Assembly (NCBI GenBank): GCA_963377175.1
Contig: CAUJNA010003746.1
Location: 1 to 64,000 of the forward strand
Length of the DNA stretch: 64,000 nt
DNA from: Effrenium voratum
Lineage: Eukaryota > Sar > Dinophyceae > Suessiales > Symbiodiniaceae
Direction of reading: 5' to 3'
The first letter of the stretch is position 1; each line of letters begins with the position of its first letter. Made by a program: the position numbers and the translations under genes. Positions 11,806 to 23,300 of the stretch are shown piece by piece. The notes under the pieces are model-generated. The model did no database searches. It saw only the letters and a list, made by a program, of their open reading frames with translations, and was not told the origin of the DNA.

Positions 11806-12014
11806 GAACTGATCTACGGACAGCGGCTTTAGTCTTGTTTGGGTAGTGCCCCTAGCTGTTTGTAGCCGGCGCGTGTGTGTGCATGGTTGCTTGATTTCAG
11901 ACTGGTTTGCATTGGGTATTTACAGCCATCACATTTGCCTTAGCGCGACTTTGTGGTCGTTTGGCATTTCTGGCAGTATTTTGGTGCGGACCTTAATTCT
12001 GGAATTTTGGCAGC

Positions 12015-13511
12015 ATGGCAGCTGGCGACATGGAAGCTTGGATGGCGCAGATGCGTGAAGTGACTCAGACAGCCTTGGAGTCTGCACGAGCCAGTCAGGC
12101 ACAGGTGCAGGCGATGCTTGCAGAGAGAACTTCTGGAAATGCAGGTATCAGCAGCAGAGATTTGTTGAAGGTCTTGAAGCCCCCAGAGCCCTATAGGCCT
12201 GAAAATCGAGATCAAGAATTGGCACAATGGCGTACCTGGAGTTGGGAACTAGAGCAATATCTTTCTGCAGTAGATGCAGGGTTTTCCGTGGATTTTGCCC
12301 AGGTGCGAGCTACACGAACGCCTATCCTCATGGACAGCCTCACGGTGGAGCAGAGGAATCGCAGCGCTTTGCTTTATTCACTGCTTGTGAGCTTGTTGCA
12401 TGAGAAGGGCAAACAACTGTTGAAGACAATCAGACAGAACAGTGGTTTTGAGAGTTACAGGCAGTTGCTAGAGGATCTTGTTCCTTACAGCCGCACTCGC
12501 ACCCTGGCTTTGCTGCAGACAATCAATCAGTGGCCCACGTTTGACCACAAGGTTGGAATTTGCCCGCAGCTTACCAAGCTTGAATCTGCGATTGAGGAGT
12601 ATGAGCAACTTGCAGGCATGGCCATGGATGGCAACATGAAACTTGCTGTTTTGCTTAGATGTGTGCATGGACAGTTGAGACAGCATCTCAATTTGGTGGT
12701 TACAGATTCCACGAGTTACCAAGAAGTGCGGAATTTGGTTTTGAGATGGGATGCTGCGCAGACCAAGTGGGGAGCTTCTCTCGCATCCTCATATGAGCTT
12801 GGAAAGTCAGCAGATGGACCGTCGCCCATGGACATTGACCGCATCAAGGGCGATCACAAAGGCGGCAAAGGCAAGGGCAAGAGCAAAGACAAAGGCAAGG
12901 GCAAAGGGAAGGACCAATACTTCAAAGGTTTCTCCAAGGGAAAGGGGAAGTCAAAGAATGACGGTTTCCAGAAAGGGAAAGGCAAGCAGTCCAAGGGCTA
13001 TGAAGGAGACAAAGACACTTGCAGAAGATGTGGAAAGAAAGGACATTGGGAGAAAGATTGCTGGCAGCCCCCGCAAAGTGGCAGAGTGAATCAGGCACAG
13101 GAGGAATCGGGTGCGCAGTTCCATGCGGCAGGGTCACCTGTTAATGGTTCGGCGGGATCCACTACCTCGTCTGTGCCAACCTCAGCCACCACTTTTCGTA
13201 CTGCCCCAGCAATCAGACGTGTTGATGCATTTTCCTATGCAGAGTGTTCAGATTTTCCTTGTGTGGACTTGACAGCATTTGATTTGACGGAGAGTGATAA
13301 CATCCTGGATATTTCAATGATTGCGTGCGGACCTCAGAAGCGAGTTGATTGTGCATCTCCTCTGGTTGACATGAGCTATTCAGACAAAGATGGAGTTTGG
13401 CATGAAGATCAATCGCCTTGGATTGAATCTGAAGCAGCAGGAGTGTTTATGGTGAGCAGCAATCAGGAGCACTGGTCAGGTGATCCGCATGAAGTCGGGA
13501 GCGGACGCTAG
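12015..13511 (+). CDS. gag: Element B gag
   Basis: A 498-codon frame starting ATG at 12015, the first ATG in good context after a 210-base leader. Residues 50-260 are the capsid-like helical part (WRTWSWELEQYL; DLVPYSRTRTLALLQTINQW). Residues about 270-335 are a Lys-Gly-rich basic stretch containing PSPMDID. One CCHC zinc knuckle, CRRCGKKGHWEKDC, lies at about 336-349 and should bind retrotransposon RNA during particle assembly. The tail is Ser/Thr-rich. The frame ends at 13511 where the protease region continues one frame over, which is either an indel or a frameshift site. It appears otherwise intact. Confidence 0.9.
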   Translation: MAAGDMEAWMAQMREVTQTALESARASQAQVQAMLAERTSGNAGISSRDLLKVLKPPEPYRPENRDQELAQWRTWSWELEQYLSAVDAGFSVDFAQVRATRTPILMDSLTVEQRNRSALLYSLLVSLLHEKGKQLLKTIRQNSGFESYRQLLEDLVPYSRTRTLALLQTINQWPTFDHKVGICPQLTKLESAIEEYEQLAGMAMDGNMKLAVLLRCVHGQLRQHLNLVVTDSTSYQEVRNLVLRWDAAQTKWGASLASSYELGKSADGPSPMDIDRIKGDHKGGKGKGKSKDKGKGKGKDQYFKGFSKGKGKSKNDGFQKGKGKQSKGYEGDKDTCRRCGKKGHWEKDCWQPPQSGRVNQAQEESGAQFHAAGSPVNGSAGSTTSSVPTSATTFRTAPAIRRVDAFSYAECSDFPCVDLTAFDLTESDNILDISMIACGPQKRVDCASPLVDMSYSDKDGVWHEDQSPWIESEAAGVFMVSSNQEHWSGDPHEVGSGR

Positions 13512-13848
13512 TGTGCTTCCTGAAAGCTGGTTGGAGGTGGGTGTGAAACAGCCCATGACAGAGTTGAAGTATCGAGATGCTCAAGGGAACAATTTGCGCA
13601 TTGGTGGGGTAAGGCAGGCAGAAGTCATTTTGGGTTCTGGCAATGGTACAGTCAGGCTCAAAGAGAATTTCGTGATAGCCCCTGTGAGTGCGCCTTTGTT
13701 GGCCCTTGGCAAACTTGTCCGTGCAGGTTGGCAGATTGGGACTGATGAAGTGTCAGGTGAGCCAATTTTGCAGCATGGTCAAGGGAAGGTGGACATTTTC
13801 TTCATCGTTGTGCACTCGGGGAGTGATTCGTGCTGTGGTGCAGAGTGA
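13480..13848 (+). pseudogene. pol: Element B protease region, active-site Asp not present
   Basis: This frame overlaps the end of gag and reads SGADASVLPESWLEVGV, then APLLALGKLVRAGWQIG, which matches a copia-type aspartic protease. The residue that should be the catalytic Asp in D-S-G-A is Lys (MKSGAD), right where the reading frame changes, so the protease is probably inactive. The next pol segment follows in another frame from about 13820. Without protease this copy could not process its own polyprotein. Confidence 0.75.
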
Positions 13849-16051
13849 GGAGACTCACGATGTTTGGAAAGTCACTTTGGGAGAACCTCTCAGCAAACTC
13901 ACGAACAATTGGGAGACCCTAGCTCCTGGCATTCTTGCATGCAAGGTCCTCACTGACAAGCATGTGGATGTCACGGTTTGCTTGCCAGATGAGAGCCTCA
14001 TGAGAAGGACGACCATCGTTTTCATGGACGGCGGTTGGGAGCTGATGGAGTTTGGGCAGCCTCTTGAACTTCTTGAGAACTTGCAGACGAAAATTCCTGG
14101 TTTGACAGAACCTGCAGAGGTAATCGCTATTGCGCACAAAGAACGCTTGAAACCAGAGCAAATGCATTTTGTCATGGAGCTTTTCCCAGCCAAAGAACAG
14201 AGTGTCCCACATCAAGAGGAACAAGAAGATGTTCAACCTCATCCGGAGGCAGCTTCAGTTGTTCCGGGATCTTCCAACGATTTGGATTTGCAACAGCATG
14301 GTGCAATTCTTCCTTCGGTTGAGAAGGAAACAGTTATTGCTGCAGCGCAGACAGATGAGCCTCGCGGAGAACCAGTTTCCGAAATTTCTGTGGATGGCAT
14401 AGTTTTGTCGGACGAGTCAACGTGCAATTCTTTGCGAGCAGCTTGCAGAACATATGGTTTGGGCATGAGTGGAGGTAAACAGAAACTGTTTCAGCGGTCG
14501 GTACAACATCAACAAACCCAGAAATTGCTTGACCAGCACAAGTTGGTTTTGGAGAAGAAGGAGCTTGAGGAACGAATTCCGAAACAAGTGACAACAGTTC
14601 CGAAACCATCGCCAGAAGCCCAGAGACTCCACAATTTGACCCACATTCCATATCAACCCTGGTTTGAGCATTGCTTGAAGCATCGTGCAAGAGATGATCG
14701 ACATGAACCAGCACGTAGCACTCACAGACCCAGCACTGTGGTTTCATTTGATTTGTGTTACACGAGCAGATCAGAAGAAGACAAGGACAAACTCATGTGT
14801 TTGATTTTGCATGACAGGCAGTCAAAGATAGTCGAAGCCATTCCTGTGAAGCACAAGGGCGGCCCAGAATGGAATCGCTTCCTCGTCAGCGAGTTCCTGA
14901 ATTATTTGGGTCATCATGAAGTGACTTTGCATTATGAGCCAACGTTGAAGTCGGATCCTGAGCCTTCTTTGGTGAATTTGCAGCGAGCAGTGCAGACAGC
15001 TCGGAGCCAGATGGGACAGACGACCCACTTGGAGCAGGTGCCTAAGGGAAGCCACGGTTCGAACGGTTATGTTGAGCAGGCAGTTCAAAACATTCGTTTG
15101 CAGTGCAATGTCGTTTTGGATGAATATGAAGCGAAGACAGGACACACGGTTCAAACTCTTCATCCTTTGCATTCGTGGGCTTTCAGACATGCAGCCTGGT
15201 TGCGAAACAGATTTGCAACACAGCAAGGTTTGACGGCCTACGAGAGATTGACAGACAGCGCTTACAACGGGAAGCTTGTCAGCTTCGGAGAATGCGTTTA
15301 CGGACATGTGGTTTCTTCAGCGAAAGGCAAGCCGAATTGGGTCAGAGCTCAGTGGCTCGGCAAGCTCTCGGTGAACGACTATCACTTGCTGAATACAGAG
15401 GCAGGACGCTTGATCATGACGAGATCCATCCGAAGGACTTCTATGCAATGGGATCCTAAGCAGATGGATTTGCTTAAAGATTTTGCATGGGAGCATCCAG
15501 GTATCCATTCTGGAATTCTGTCGAAAAGGCAAACAAAGCGTGAAGGCAATGTGGTAACTGCTTACATGCCGGATTTGGAGGATGGAGCACCTTTGAGCGC
15601 GTTGAAGGAAAGTGGACGACTTCTCGAAGGCAGTACTCCGGTACAAGCTGTTGAAGTTTCAGGAGACGAAGCAGCAAGCGATCCGCAGACGGTGATTGAA
15701 CCAGAGTCCCCTTGCACAAGCGATATCGACGTGGAGACTTTGCTTGAGGTGCCCAAGACGCCGGTTGAAACCGCTTCGGAGATGGTTGGAATGGATAGTG
15801 TTCCTTCACAGGCAGAGCAGCAGAGGGCGTTTCCGATGGGAGCCTCGGCGCCGCCTCCGCTTAGCGCAGCTGTGGCCGGTTCCGCGTCGAGCAGCGCAGG
15901 GGTTGGAAGTGGTGCAAGGCAATCCGGACAGATCAGGAATGCAGATGCCCCGGAGATCACAGAAGAGAGACCATCTAAACAAGCGCGAGTGAGTTCTTTG
16001 AAGAAACCTCGGACAGATGATGGTTTGGTAGACACAGTACGTGCACAATGA
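13688..16051 (+). CDS. pol: Element B integrase segment
   Basis: A 787-codon frame; the coding part in this frame really begins at about 13820. The integrase zinc module is HNLTHIPYQPWFEHCLKHR (about residues 314-332). The first Cys of the expected CxxC is Phe, so zinc binding may be damaged. The catalytic triad candidates are Asp in VVSFDLCYT (about 355), Asp in LKSDPEPSL (about 423) and Glu in GYVEQAVQ (about 463). A Pro/Ser-rich linker with a basic cluster (RPSKQARVSSLKK) ends the frame at a TGA (16049). The coding sequence continues in another frame (ETGILEFAPQEQAWLD, about 16054-16105) before the RT frame begins, so at least two indels separate integrase from RT. Confidence 0.85.
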   Translation: MRLCWPLANLSVQVGRLGLMKCQVSQFCSMVKGRWTFSSSLCTRGVIRAVVQSEETHDVWKVTLGEPLSKLTNNWETLAPGILACKVLTDKHVDVTVCLPDESLMRRTTIVFMDGGWELMEFGQPLELLENLQTKIPGLTEPAEVIAIAHKERLKPEQMHFVMELFPAKEQSVPHQEEQEDVQPHPEAASVVPGSSNDLDLQQHGAILPSVEKETVIAAAQTDEPRGEPVSEISVDGIVLSDESTCNSLRAACRTYGLGMSGGKQKLFQRSVQHQQTQKLLDQHKLVLEKKELEERIPKQVTTVPKPSPEAQRLHNLTHIPYQPWFEHCLKHRARDDRHEPARSTHRPSTVVSFDLCYTSRSEEDKDKLMCLILHDRQSKIVEAIPVKHKGGPEWNRFLVSEFLNYLGHHEVTLHYEPTLKSDPEPSLVNLQRAVQTARSQMGQTTHLEQVPKGSHGSNGYVEQAVQNIRLQCNVVLDEYEAKTGHTVQTLHPLHSWAFRHAAWLRNRFATQQGLTAYERLTDSAYNGKLVSFGECVYGHVVSSAKGKPNWVRAQWLGKLSVNDYHLLNTEAGRLIMTRSIRRTSMQWDPKQMDLLKDFAWEHPGIHSGILSKRQTKREGNVVTAYMPDLEDGAPLSALKESGRLLEGSTPVQAVEVSGDEAASDPQTVIEPESPCTSDIDVETLLEVPKTPVETASEMVGMDSVPSQAEQQRAFPMGASAPPPLSAAVAGSASSSAGVGSGARQSGQIRNADAPEITEERPSKQARVSSLKKPRTDDGLVDTVRAQ

Positions 16052-16090
16052 CGAGACGGGAATCCTTGAGTTTGCCCCTCAGGAGCAAGC

Positions 16091-17326
16091 ATGGTTGGAT
16101 GTTTGAGCATGGATTATTTCAGGGATTATGAGACGGTGGATGCAACGCAGGAAGAGCTTTATCGGCAAGGAGTCGACGGCAAGGAGCCAGAGTTGGGAGA
16201 AGCTGAACTTGCTCAGTTGGACGAGAAGGCCAAACATGTGGAGTTGAAGAGGCTCCACAGCATGGGAGCTTTGGAATCAATTTCGGAGCTGGAGAGCAAA
16301 GAGTGTGGTGCCCGAGTACTCTCGAATAAGTTTGTGCTGACTTGGAGGGGAAAGGTGCACAATGGACAGTTTGCTTGGCTTCGCAGAGCTCGTTTTGTGG
16401 GGAGGGAGTATGCTTGGTGTGACCCTTCCAGGACAGACCTTTTTGCCCCAGCAAGTTCATCACTCATCAACAAGATGATTCCTTCAGTTTTTCAGCATTT
16501 CAGGCGAGATGGTTGGAACATGGCCAGTGTGGACATTTCGGATGCGTACTTGAGCGTGGCGCAGCCGCAACAGACAACTGTTAGCATGGAGGTGGACAAT
16601 CAGAAGTATTATTTCAAGTTGCTTCGGATGTTGCCAGGTCAGCGAGATGGTGCAGCTTGCTGGTATGATGAGATTCGTGATTATCTGGTAAATCATTGCG
16701 GCTTGGAATGTTGCGATATATTGCCTACCCTTTTCAGGGCACCCGAAGAAGACGTTATCCTACTTTTGCACGTGGATGACATGTTGCTCGCTGGGAAAGA
16801 TTCTCGACTGAAGAGGTTGCGAGATTCCATGAAAGAGAAGTACAAGATCACGGAGGAGTGGTTGAACGAAGGAGCTGGCGAGTTGTGGTTCCTGAAGAGG
16901 AGGCACATGGTTGTGGATGGTGGACGATTGGCTATCCAGCCACATGCGAAACACTTTGCAGCCTTGGCGGAGATGGCGGGGATCGCTGGAACTCTCAGGC
17001 CTCGGAAGACACCTCTTCCAGCTAAGTTGCCTCAGGAGAATGAGCTTCTGGGTGAAAAAGATGCTGGAATGTATCGTTCGTGTGTTGGTACCCTTTTGTA
17101 TTTGGCGCAGGATGTAGTTGAGTGTCAGTTTGCAATTCGTATGTGTGCGCAGTACATGAGGGAACCCACTGTTGGTGCTTGGAAGATCATGCGACATTTG
17201 GTGAGTTATTTGCAAGGAGTGAAATACCATGCCGTTGTGTTTGAAGAACCTGAGCCAGGTCATGGTATTGTGGTTATTCGGCCAGATGTTTTCTTTGTGG
17301 TTGAATGTTTTACGGATTCGGATTGG
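16091..17326 (+). CDS. pol: Element B RT and start of RNase H (5' part)
   Basis: Copia-type RT: RARFVGREYAW, SVDISDAYL (first catalytic Asp), and LLHVDDMLLAG (catalytic Asp pair, about residue 227), then thumb and connection, ending in the RNase H start CFTDSDW at 17306-17326. The copia sequence stops exactly at codon 412, where LINE C inserted. Its continuation is at 29447 (SGDVQTRRSTSGCV), in phase. The open frame itself runs on without a stop through LINE ORF1 to 23347, giving a 2418-codon chimaera that is an accident of insertion. Confidence 0.9.
17311..17326. repeat. Target-site duplication of LINE C, left copy
   Basis: The 16 bases TACGGATTCGGATTGG are repeated exactly at 29431-29446. 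Their length is typical of target-primed reverse transcription by APE-type LINEs. Confidence 0.95.
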
Positions 17327-17395
17327 CAAGCTTTTGGCTCGAACCTTCTCGTGGTAGCTTGGTTGACTGTAGCTTTAGATGGGGAGGGGCCCGCC

Positions 17396-20300
17396 ATGAA
17401 GTTGCAGGACAAATCGAGCCGTGACATTTCGATAAGGCCATTTGCTTGCGAGCACCACCGAAGTGACCACTTCAATCGCTTGAATAAGCCCTTGTTCTGC
17501 CCTTCCGTAGATATGCCTTCCTCGGAACCACGCGCTTGGTTTTGGAGTGACCTGACCAAATTCAAGATGACACCCCGTGCACTCTTGGAAACTCATTCCT
17601 TTGGCCTTGTGACCTCACCGAGGGAACTGCATTTTGAACAGAGCTTGTGTCGCTTCTTTGATCTTGGTGGTTTCTCTAAGACAGTGAACATCGAGTTTGA
17701 AGGACGCTGCATCACGGCATCAGTGCATGCCACAGATACTGTGTTTTCCGTGGTCCTCCGGGAACTTGGTGCCCTGTCAGGCTTTCGGGTGAAGTCTAGA
17801 TCGAAATGGATCGGACTTGGGGATCGATTGTTGCCCATGCTCACTGAGACATTGCGGGTCTCACGACACGGCATCATGATCTTCAGCCAGACAGCCACAC
17901 ATGGCAAGGCTCGACGCAATAAGGACAGGAAATCCACCAGGTTCGCTGCCACGTGCTTTCCGTGTGCGCCCTGTGCACCGCATGCAGACCAGGTGATACT
18001 TCCCATTTGCCACACAAGTGAATCCCTGACTGCCGCGACTTCAGGAACTCCGTTTGCCATCGGGAAGCCGCAAGAGCATCCCGCACATGTCGTGACCGGC
18101 CATAGCACCAGAGTACCGCCATCATTTGCACTGTGTGCAAATGACAGTTCGCGCATGTGCGTACCCAACATGCATGACAGTAGCGTAGAGCTCATTGACA
18201 TGACTAAGAGTTGCACAGATATCTCTTGGCTCAATACCCTTGACTCCGCCTCGAATTCGACGTTTGATGGTGTCTTCCCTTTAGGGGAAAATCACCAAAA
18301 GGACGGACAAGAAGCGCATCCTGAGACGCATACCCGACGCCCAGGTGTGCAAACACATTACGCATTTTCTGCCTTTTCGTGTTACGCTGAGGACCAGGGC
18401 ACGCTTCCAACGTGCGCCATCATGGTTTCTTGGAAACTTGCACGCTTTTGCAGCAAGAAGAGATTGGAAAACCATCTGCATTCGCCTGTTGTTCTGTCAC
18501 ACGGTGAAATCGCAGAAGAGAATCACGACGACCTTACATCAAATCAGAGTGCCTGTTTCGATTTGCAGAGCATGCCTCTTTTGCCGTTCTGCTCCCGGGC
18601 GCGCGTTTTGACATGTAATCCAGAACATGAAGGCTCTACTATGGGCATCCGACCCAGCCAATTTCCTCTGGCAGATGCATCATTTGCTGATCCGTGTGAT
18701 GCCCAGAATCCGATAGCAGTGATTCACGGTGAGCATGCATGTCACGTGTTCCCTGCATTCCAGTGTGATGCTGAGAATCTGGACTCAACGGGGCTTGGTG
18801 ACATCGCGGTTCCTCAAGGATTTGCATGTTTTGGCGGCAGAGAGGGATCAGAAGCCAATCTGCACCTGCTGGTTGCTTCGCCACCTAGTGTGATCCCAGA
18901 CGCTAATCACATCGAGCTAGTATCAACTCAAGGTGCTTGTCTTGATTCACGGGGTGTGCCTTTCCAGAGTCACCTCCACCAAGCATGCACCCCGACAGGT
19001 AATCCAGATCGCGAAAGACCTTCCACAACTACAGAGCCCAGCCCGCCACTCAGGACTGTTGAGCTTTGGGTGGTGTTGCCTGGCGCCTCCAAATCTGTTG
19101 TAATGGGTGTCAGTTGTCACCTCAAGGTGGGGGATGTGGTAGCCAGCCTTCAATTGAAGAGAAGTGTTCATTGCGTCTCCGATGGCCATTATTTGGACCC
19201 GGACGCATCTGTCATTGCTCTCCGTGACAAAGTGCTCAGATTGACGGATCGTGGAATTCCTGGTGGGATGAAGCGACTCCGCTCTCGCAGCACTCACTCC
19301 AATCCACGGCCAAATCAGCCAGAGATTCCCACAGACCAGTGGCTCCTTGGTAGAGGGTGTCTCTCTGTTCAGGACCCGATCTGGGACATTGGTGGCACGG
19401 CCCATGTTTGCGTCACGAATTGGACCTTGACCAAAAGCCATGGAGGTAGATTGATTTACCTTGCGCAACTGATGGACTATCCCCAACACTGTGAAAATCC
19501 GAACCCGACAGGCACTATCCCGAGGGATGTGAGTACATACATTGATACATCCGAGCCATTTCCCGTGGCAACCATGTCACGCTGCCTGCTCATCTTGACC
19601 AATGTGCAAGTGAAGGTGAGCGACGATGTGCGCCAAATTCACTGTCAGAATGACACCGCACTCATTTGCCACGAGCCAGACATGCGCAGACCAAGGGCTT
19701 TGAGGGTCATGGACGTATTTGCTGGAGGCGTTGGTGGTTGGTCTCATGCTGTTAGGCATCTCGAAGACCTTCAGGTACCGATCAGCACTGTCGCTTGCAT
19801 TGACAATAGTGTGAGTGCTGCAGAAACGCACATGAGAATTCACGGTGGCATTCACCTGCAAGAGAACCAGCTCCCTGCCGCTTCCGGTTCCATGGAGGTT
19901 GGACAGCATCTCTACTGGAGACAGGATGTCACCGTGAGCACCCTTGCATTGCTCCATTGCCATACCCATGCCAATTTCTGGACAGTGTCCTGCCCGTGTC
20001 CTCCCTGGTCCAGAGCAGGCGGCCAGTCTGGCTTCCGAACAGAAAGCGGCAGATTGTGGTTGGACGTCTTTGAGGCAGCCTTGCTTTGTCGGCCAGCCAT
20101 GATTGCAGTTGAGAATGTCTCCACCATCACTGAGCATCCGGATTTCCATCATATTCGGAAAGCTGCTGCGTGGGCGGGCTTTCGATTCCTTTGGGAAGAC
20201 ACTGCATCACTGGAAGAGCATGTGCCGGCCAGCAGGCCCAGATGGTTAGCCCTCTTTGGTGTGCAGCGGGGGCAAGATGAAGAGCTCATCTCCTACCGTT

Positions 20301-23300
20301 GGACTGCTCTGGGTAAACCCACCCTCGCAAACTTTGATGCATGGCATCTTGATCTTGATGAGGAGCATAGACGAAGCCTGGAGCTCGCTGAGTCTGCGAT
20401 TGCCGTATATGATGACCCTAGGTTTCTGCCTGAGGGCATGAAGGCCAAGCATCGTTGCAACAACATCTTTGCACGAGCAATCCGGTCAAGTGACAGACTT
20501 GGGACCATCATGGCCTCATATAGCCAACAGCACTTGCTTGGTACTCATTTGGCCGAGACGCAGGGCATTTTTGCTGTTTTGGTCTTTGAGGCTAAGCATA
20601 CTAATGGTAAGCCCCACTTTCTCTCACCCTATCAGGTTCTGATAGCCCATGGATTGAAAGAACCTGTTACCTTGCCGGCAGATGTCAATCAAGCCTTCAG
20701 ACAAGTAGGCAACTTCATCGCCCCGATCCATGCACTTTACGTGTTAGGAGTGGCAGTTGTCAGGCACGCCCGCAGAGTCCTGAGTGCACCAACCACAGAT
20801 CCGATGCAATATATAAGTGCATATCTGCACAGGCGGATCCGTGCAACTAGAGCCCGTGTCTTGACACGTGACGGCTGGTCGCAGCTTGTAGTGGACACCT
20901 CCGCACATGAGATTTCTCCCACCATACCAATCGACGTGACGTGGTCCGTCACGGTCATCACAGAGACCCAGTGTTATGAATTGGTTTTGCATAAACCCAT
21001 CACCCTGGATTCCATCCATGACGTTCTCGAGCTTCCCATTCGTGATCAAGAGATTTTCGTGTCAGACATTAGAGGACCGCGTCGAGTTCCATCGCACTGG
21101 CAGGCCCGTGAAAATTGTCAGGTGCATTTCGTATCTCCTCGGTTTGCGCACGTTGGAGCAGCCCGCATCGCAGAATTGAGGTCTTGCTTGCATCGGGTTG
21201 TGCCTACCACCATCCAGGGAGATGACTCGCGCTTCGTTGTGTGGATGTGGGATGGTCTGATCTTTAGCATCCAGCGTGTGCCTCCCAATGCGGTGCCGCT
21301 AGCTCTGGAATACGCATGTGAATTGCAGCAGATGATCAACGTGTACAGTGATGCCAGCGTCCGCTCTCTGGGTTCTGATGGTTGGGTGCCAGTTGATCCC
21401 AGTGGTGAGACGCGCGTGCCGCCGTTGCATCCCGTCGTTAGCATTTGCCTCAACCCGACTCATACTTCGGTTGCTGTGGATCCTCAGTCGGTTGAACTTT
21501 GGGTCAAGTGGCCGGGGGTTAGTAGGGCTCGTGTGCTTCGTGTTCAGATGCATTGTGACTTGCAAACCGCATGCCGATCAGTCCACAACCAGGACCAGGG
21601 TGACTTTGACGCTTTGGAGCCTTGGGTCAACGGACACCAAATTGCATGGGACACCAAAGCTTATCACCTCAATTCTCTTGTTGTATCCTTGCGAACACAG
21701 GGTGTACGAGGTGGTGCGAAGTCTAAGAATCTCCCTACTCGGTGCGCTACTATCCTCTTGCAGCAAGGTGTGCCCGTTCACAAAATTGCGCAGAAGGTTG
21801 ACGAACTGTTGGGCAAATGTGACGAGGCCGAATTCGTGACAGTGGAGAGCGAAGCGTCCCTCGCTAGGCAGAAGCAATCCCTGATTGATCTTGCGGCCAA
21901 GCATAAAGTGGAACTTTATGGGGAAGTCAAAGGTAAAGGCAAAGGGAATGCCAAGTCGCGAAGGACCAGCAAGAAACCCATGAAGGGTGCTCCCTTGGTT
22001 GTGCCTAGTGCGTCTGACTTCCAACTCGAGCCAGGCACCTTCCAATTCGCCGACGGTACACCAGCCGCGGTACTCACGGAAATTAGCACCAGGACCACCG
22101 GAATCGCTCTGCTTTCGGCTGCAGAAGCAGTTCCATGGCTCGCACAGCCTCCATCTACACCAGACGAACTGGCAGTCATTGTTCTCGGCGAGGGACTAAG
22201 CTGCCACCCCCAAATTGACAAATGCTCCATTGAATTTCCCGCTGTTGCTGTGGGCACTCAGGACCGTGTGCTTCTCAGAGGTTCCTTATATCAGCTTGGT
22301 TCCAAGCATGTGAAACTCGGATTAACACAGCTCAAAATGGTTGTTGCGGAAACGGTCACGTGCTCACTCACGGTGCACAGTGAGGACTTCCAACCAGAAT
22401 CATGGAAGGGTTTGGTGTTGGCGCCAGCCAAAGTGATCTTGAGTCGCCTCGGAGACTTGCAGCCACAGATCACTTCTGTATGGGGACGTTCTTTTCGTAA
22501 AGACAAGGACCGAAGTGCGCCTGCAGACTCCACTACCGTTCAAATCTGGATTAGCCTCCCCACGGCAGCCGTGACAAACCTGCTCCGCATGTCAGGATTC
22601 AGCAGTGTCTACATCACCCCTAGGAGCGCAAGTGGAAGCATAGATACTAGTTATCCAGTGTTCTGGATGGCGGACAGTACACGTGTGGGGATGGAAACCA
22701 CGTGTGCTGGACTCCCCCACCTGGGGTTCATAAGAGGTGGAGGCAGTAAACCGAACTATGCAATCCGGGCCACGGCTGCCACTGCCCAGGCCATCCACAA
22801 CAAGGTCCGACCAGGTGAAACCTGGCGAGAACCCATAGCAGTGACTGAGCTTTATAAGCTTATGCACCTTCCGCCAGGTATTACACGTGAAGCTTTGACA
22901 GAATTGGGTGCGGAAATGAAGTGGGCGCCGAAACCCATAAAACGCCTCAACCACCGTACTTGGTTGGTAGGAGCGGGAGATGCACCAGGGTCTTGGTGTG
23001 GCTTGGCGGAGCGTCAATTCTCATCACTCGAGTGGAGCCAAAACAGTCGGCCACTGCCGCTGTTGTGCTTGGAGGCAGACCTCCAGAGCCTAAGCCCTCA
23101 TCGAGCACTGTTGACCCCTGGCTTCACTCCGATCCGTGGGCCAGTGCCGCGCCAAGGGCCAATATGCCCACATCACGGGCGATGCAGGGTCCCATCCAGA
23201 CCAAACACGAAGAACAAGACAAACGCCTCGAATCACTTGAACAGAAAATTCAAATACTGTCCGATGGACAGCACAAAATTGAAAAGTGCCAGCACGATAT

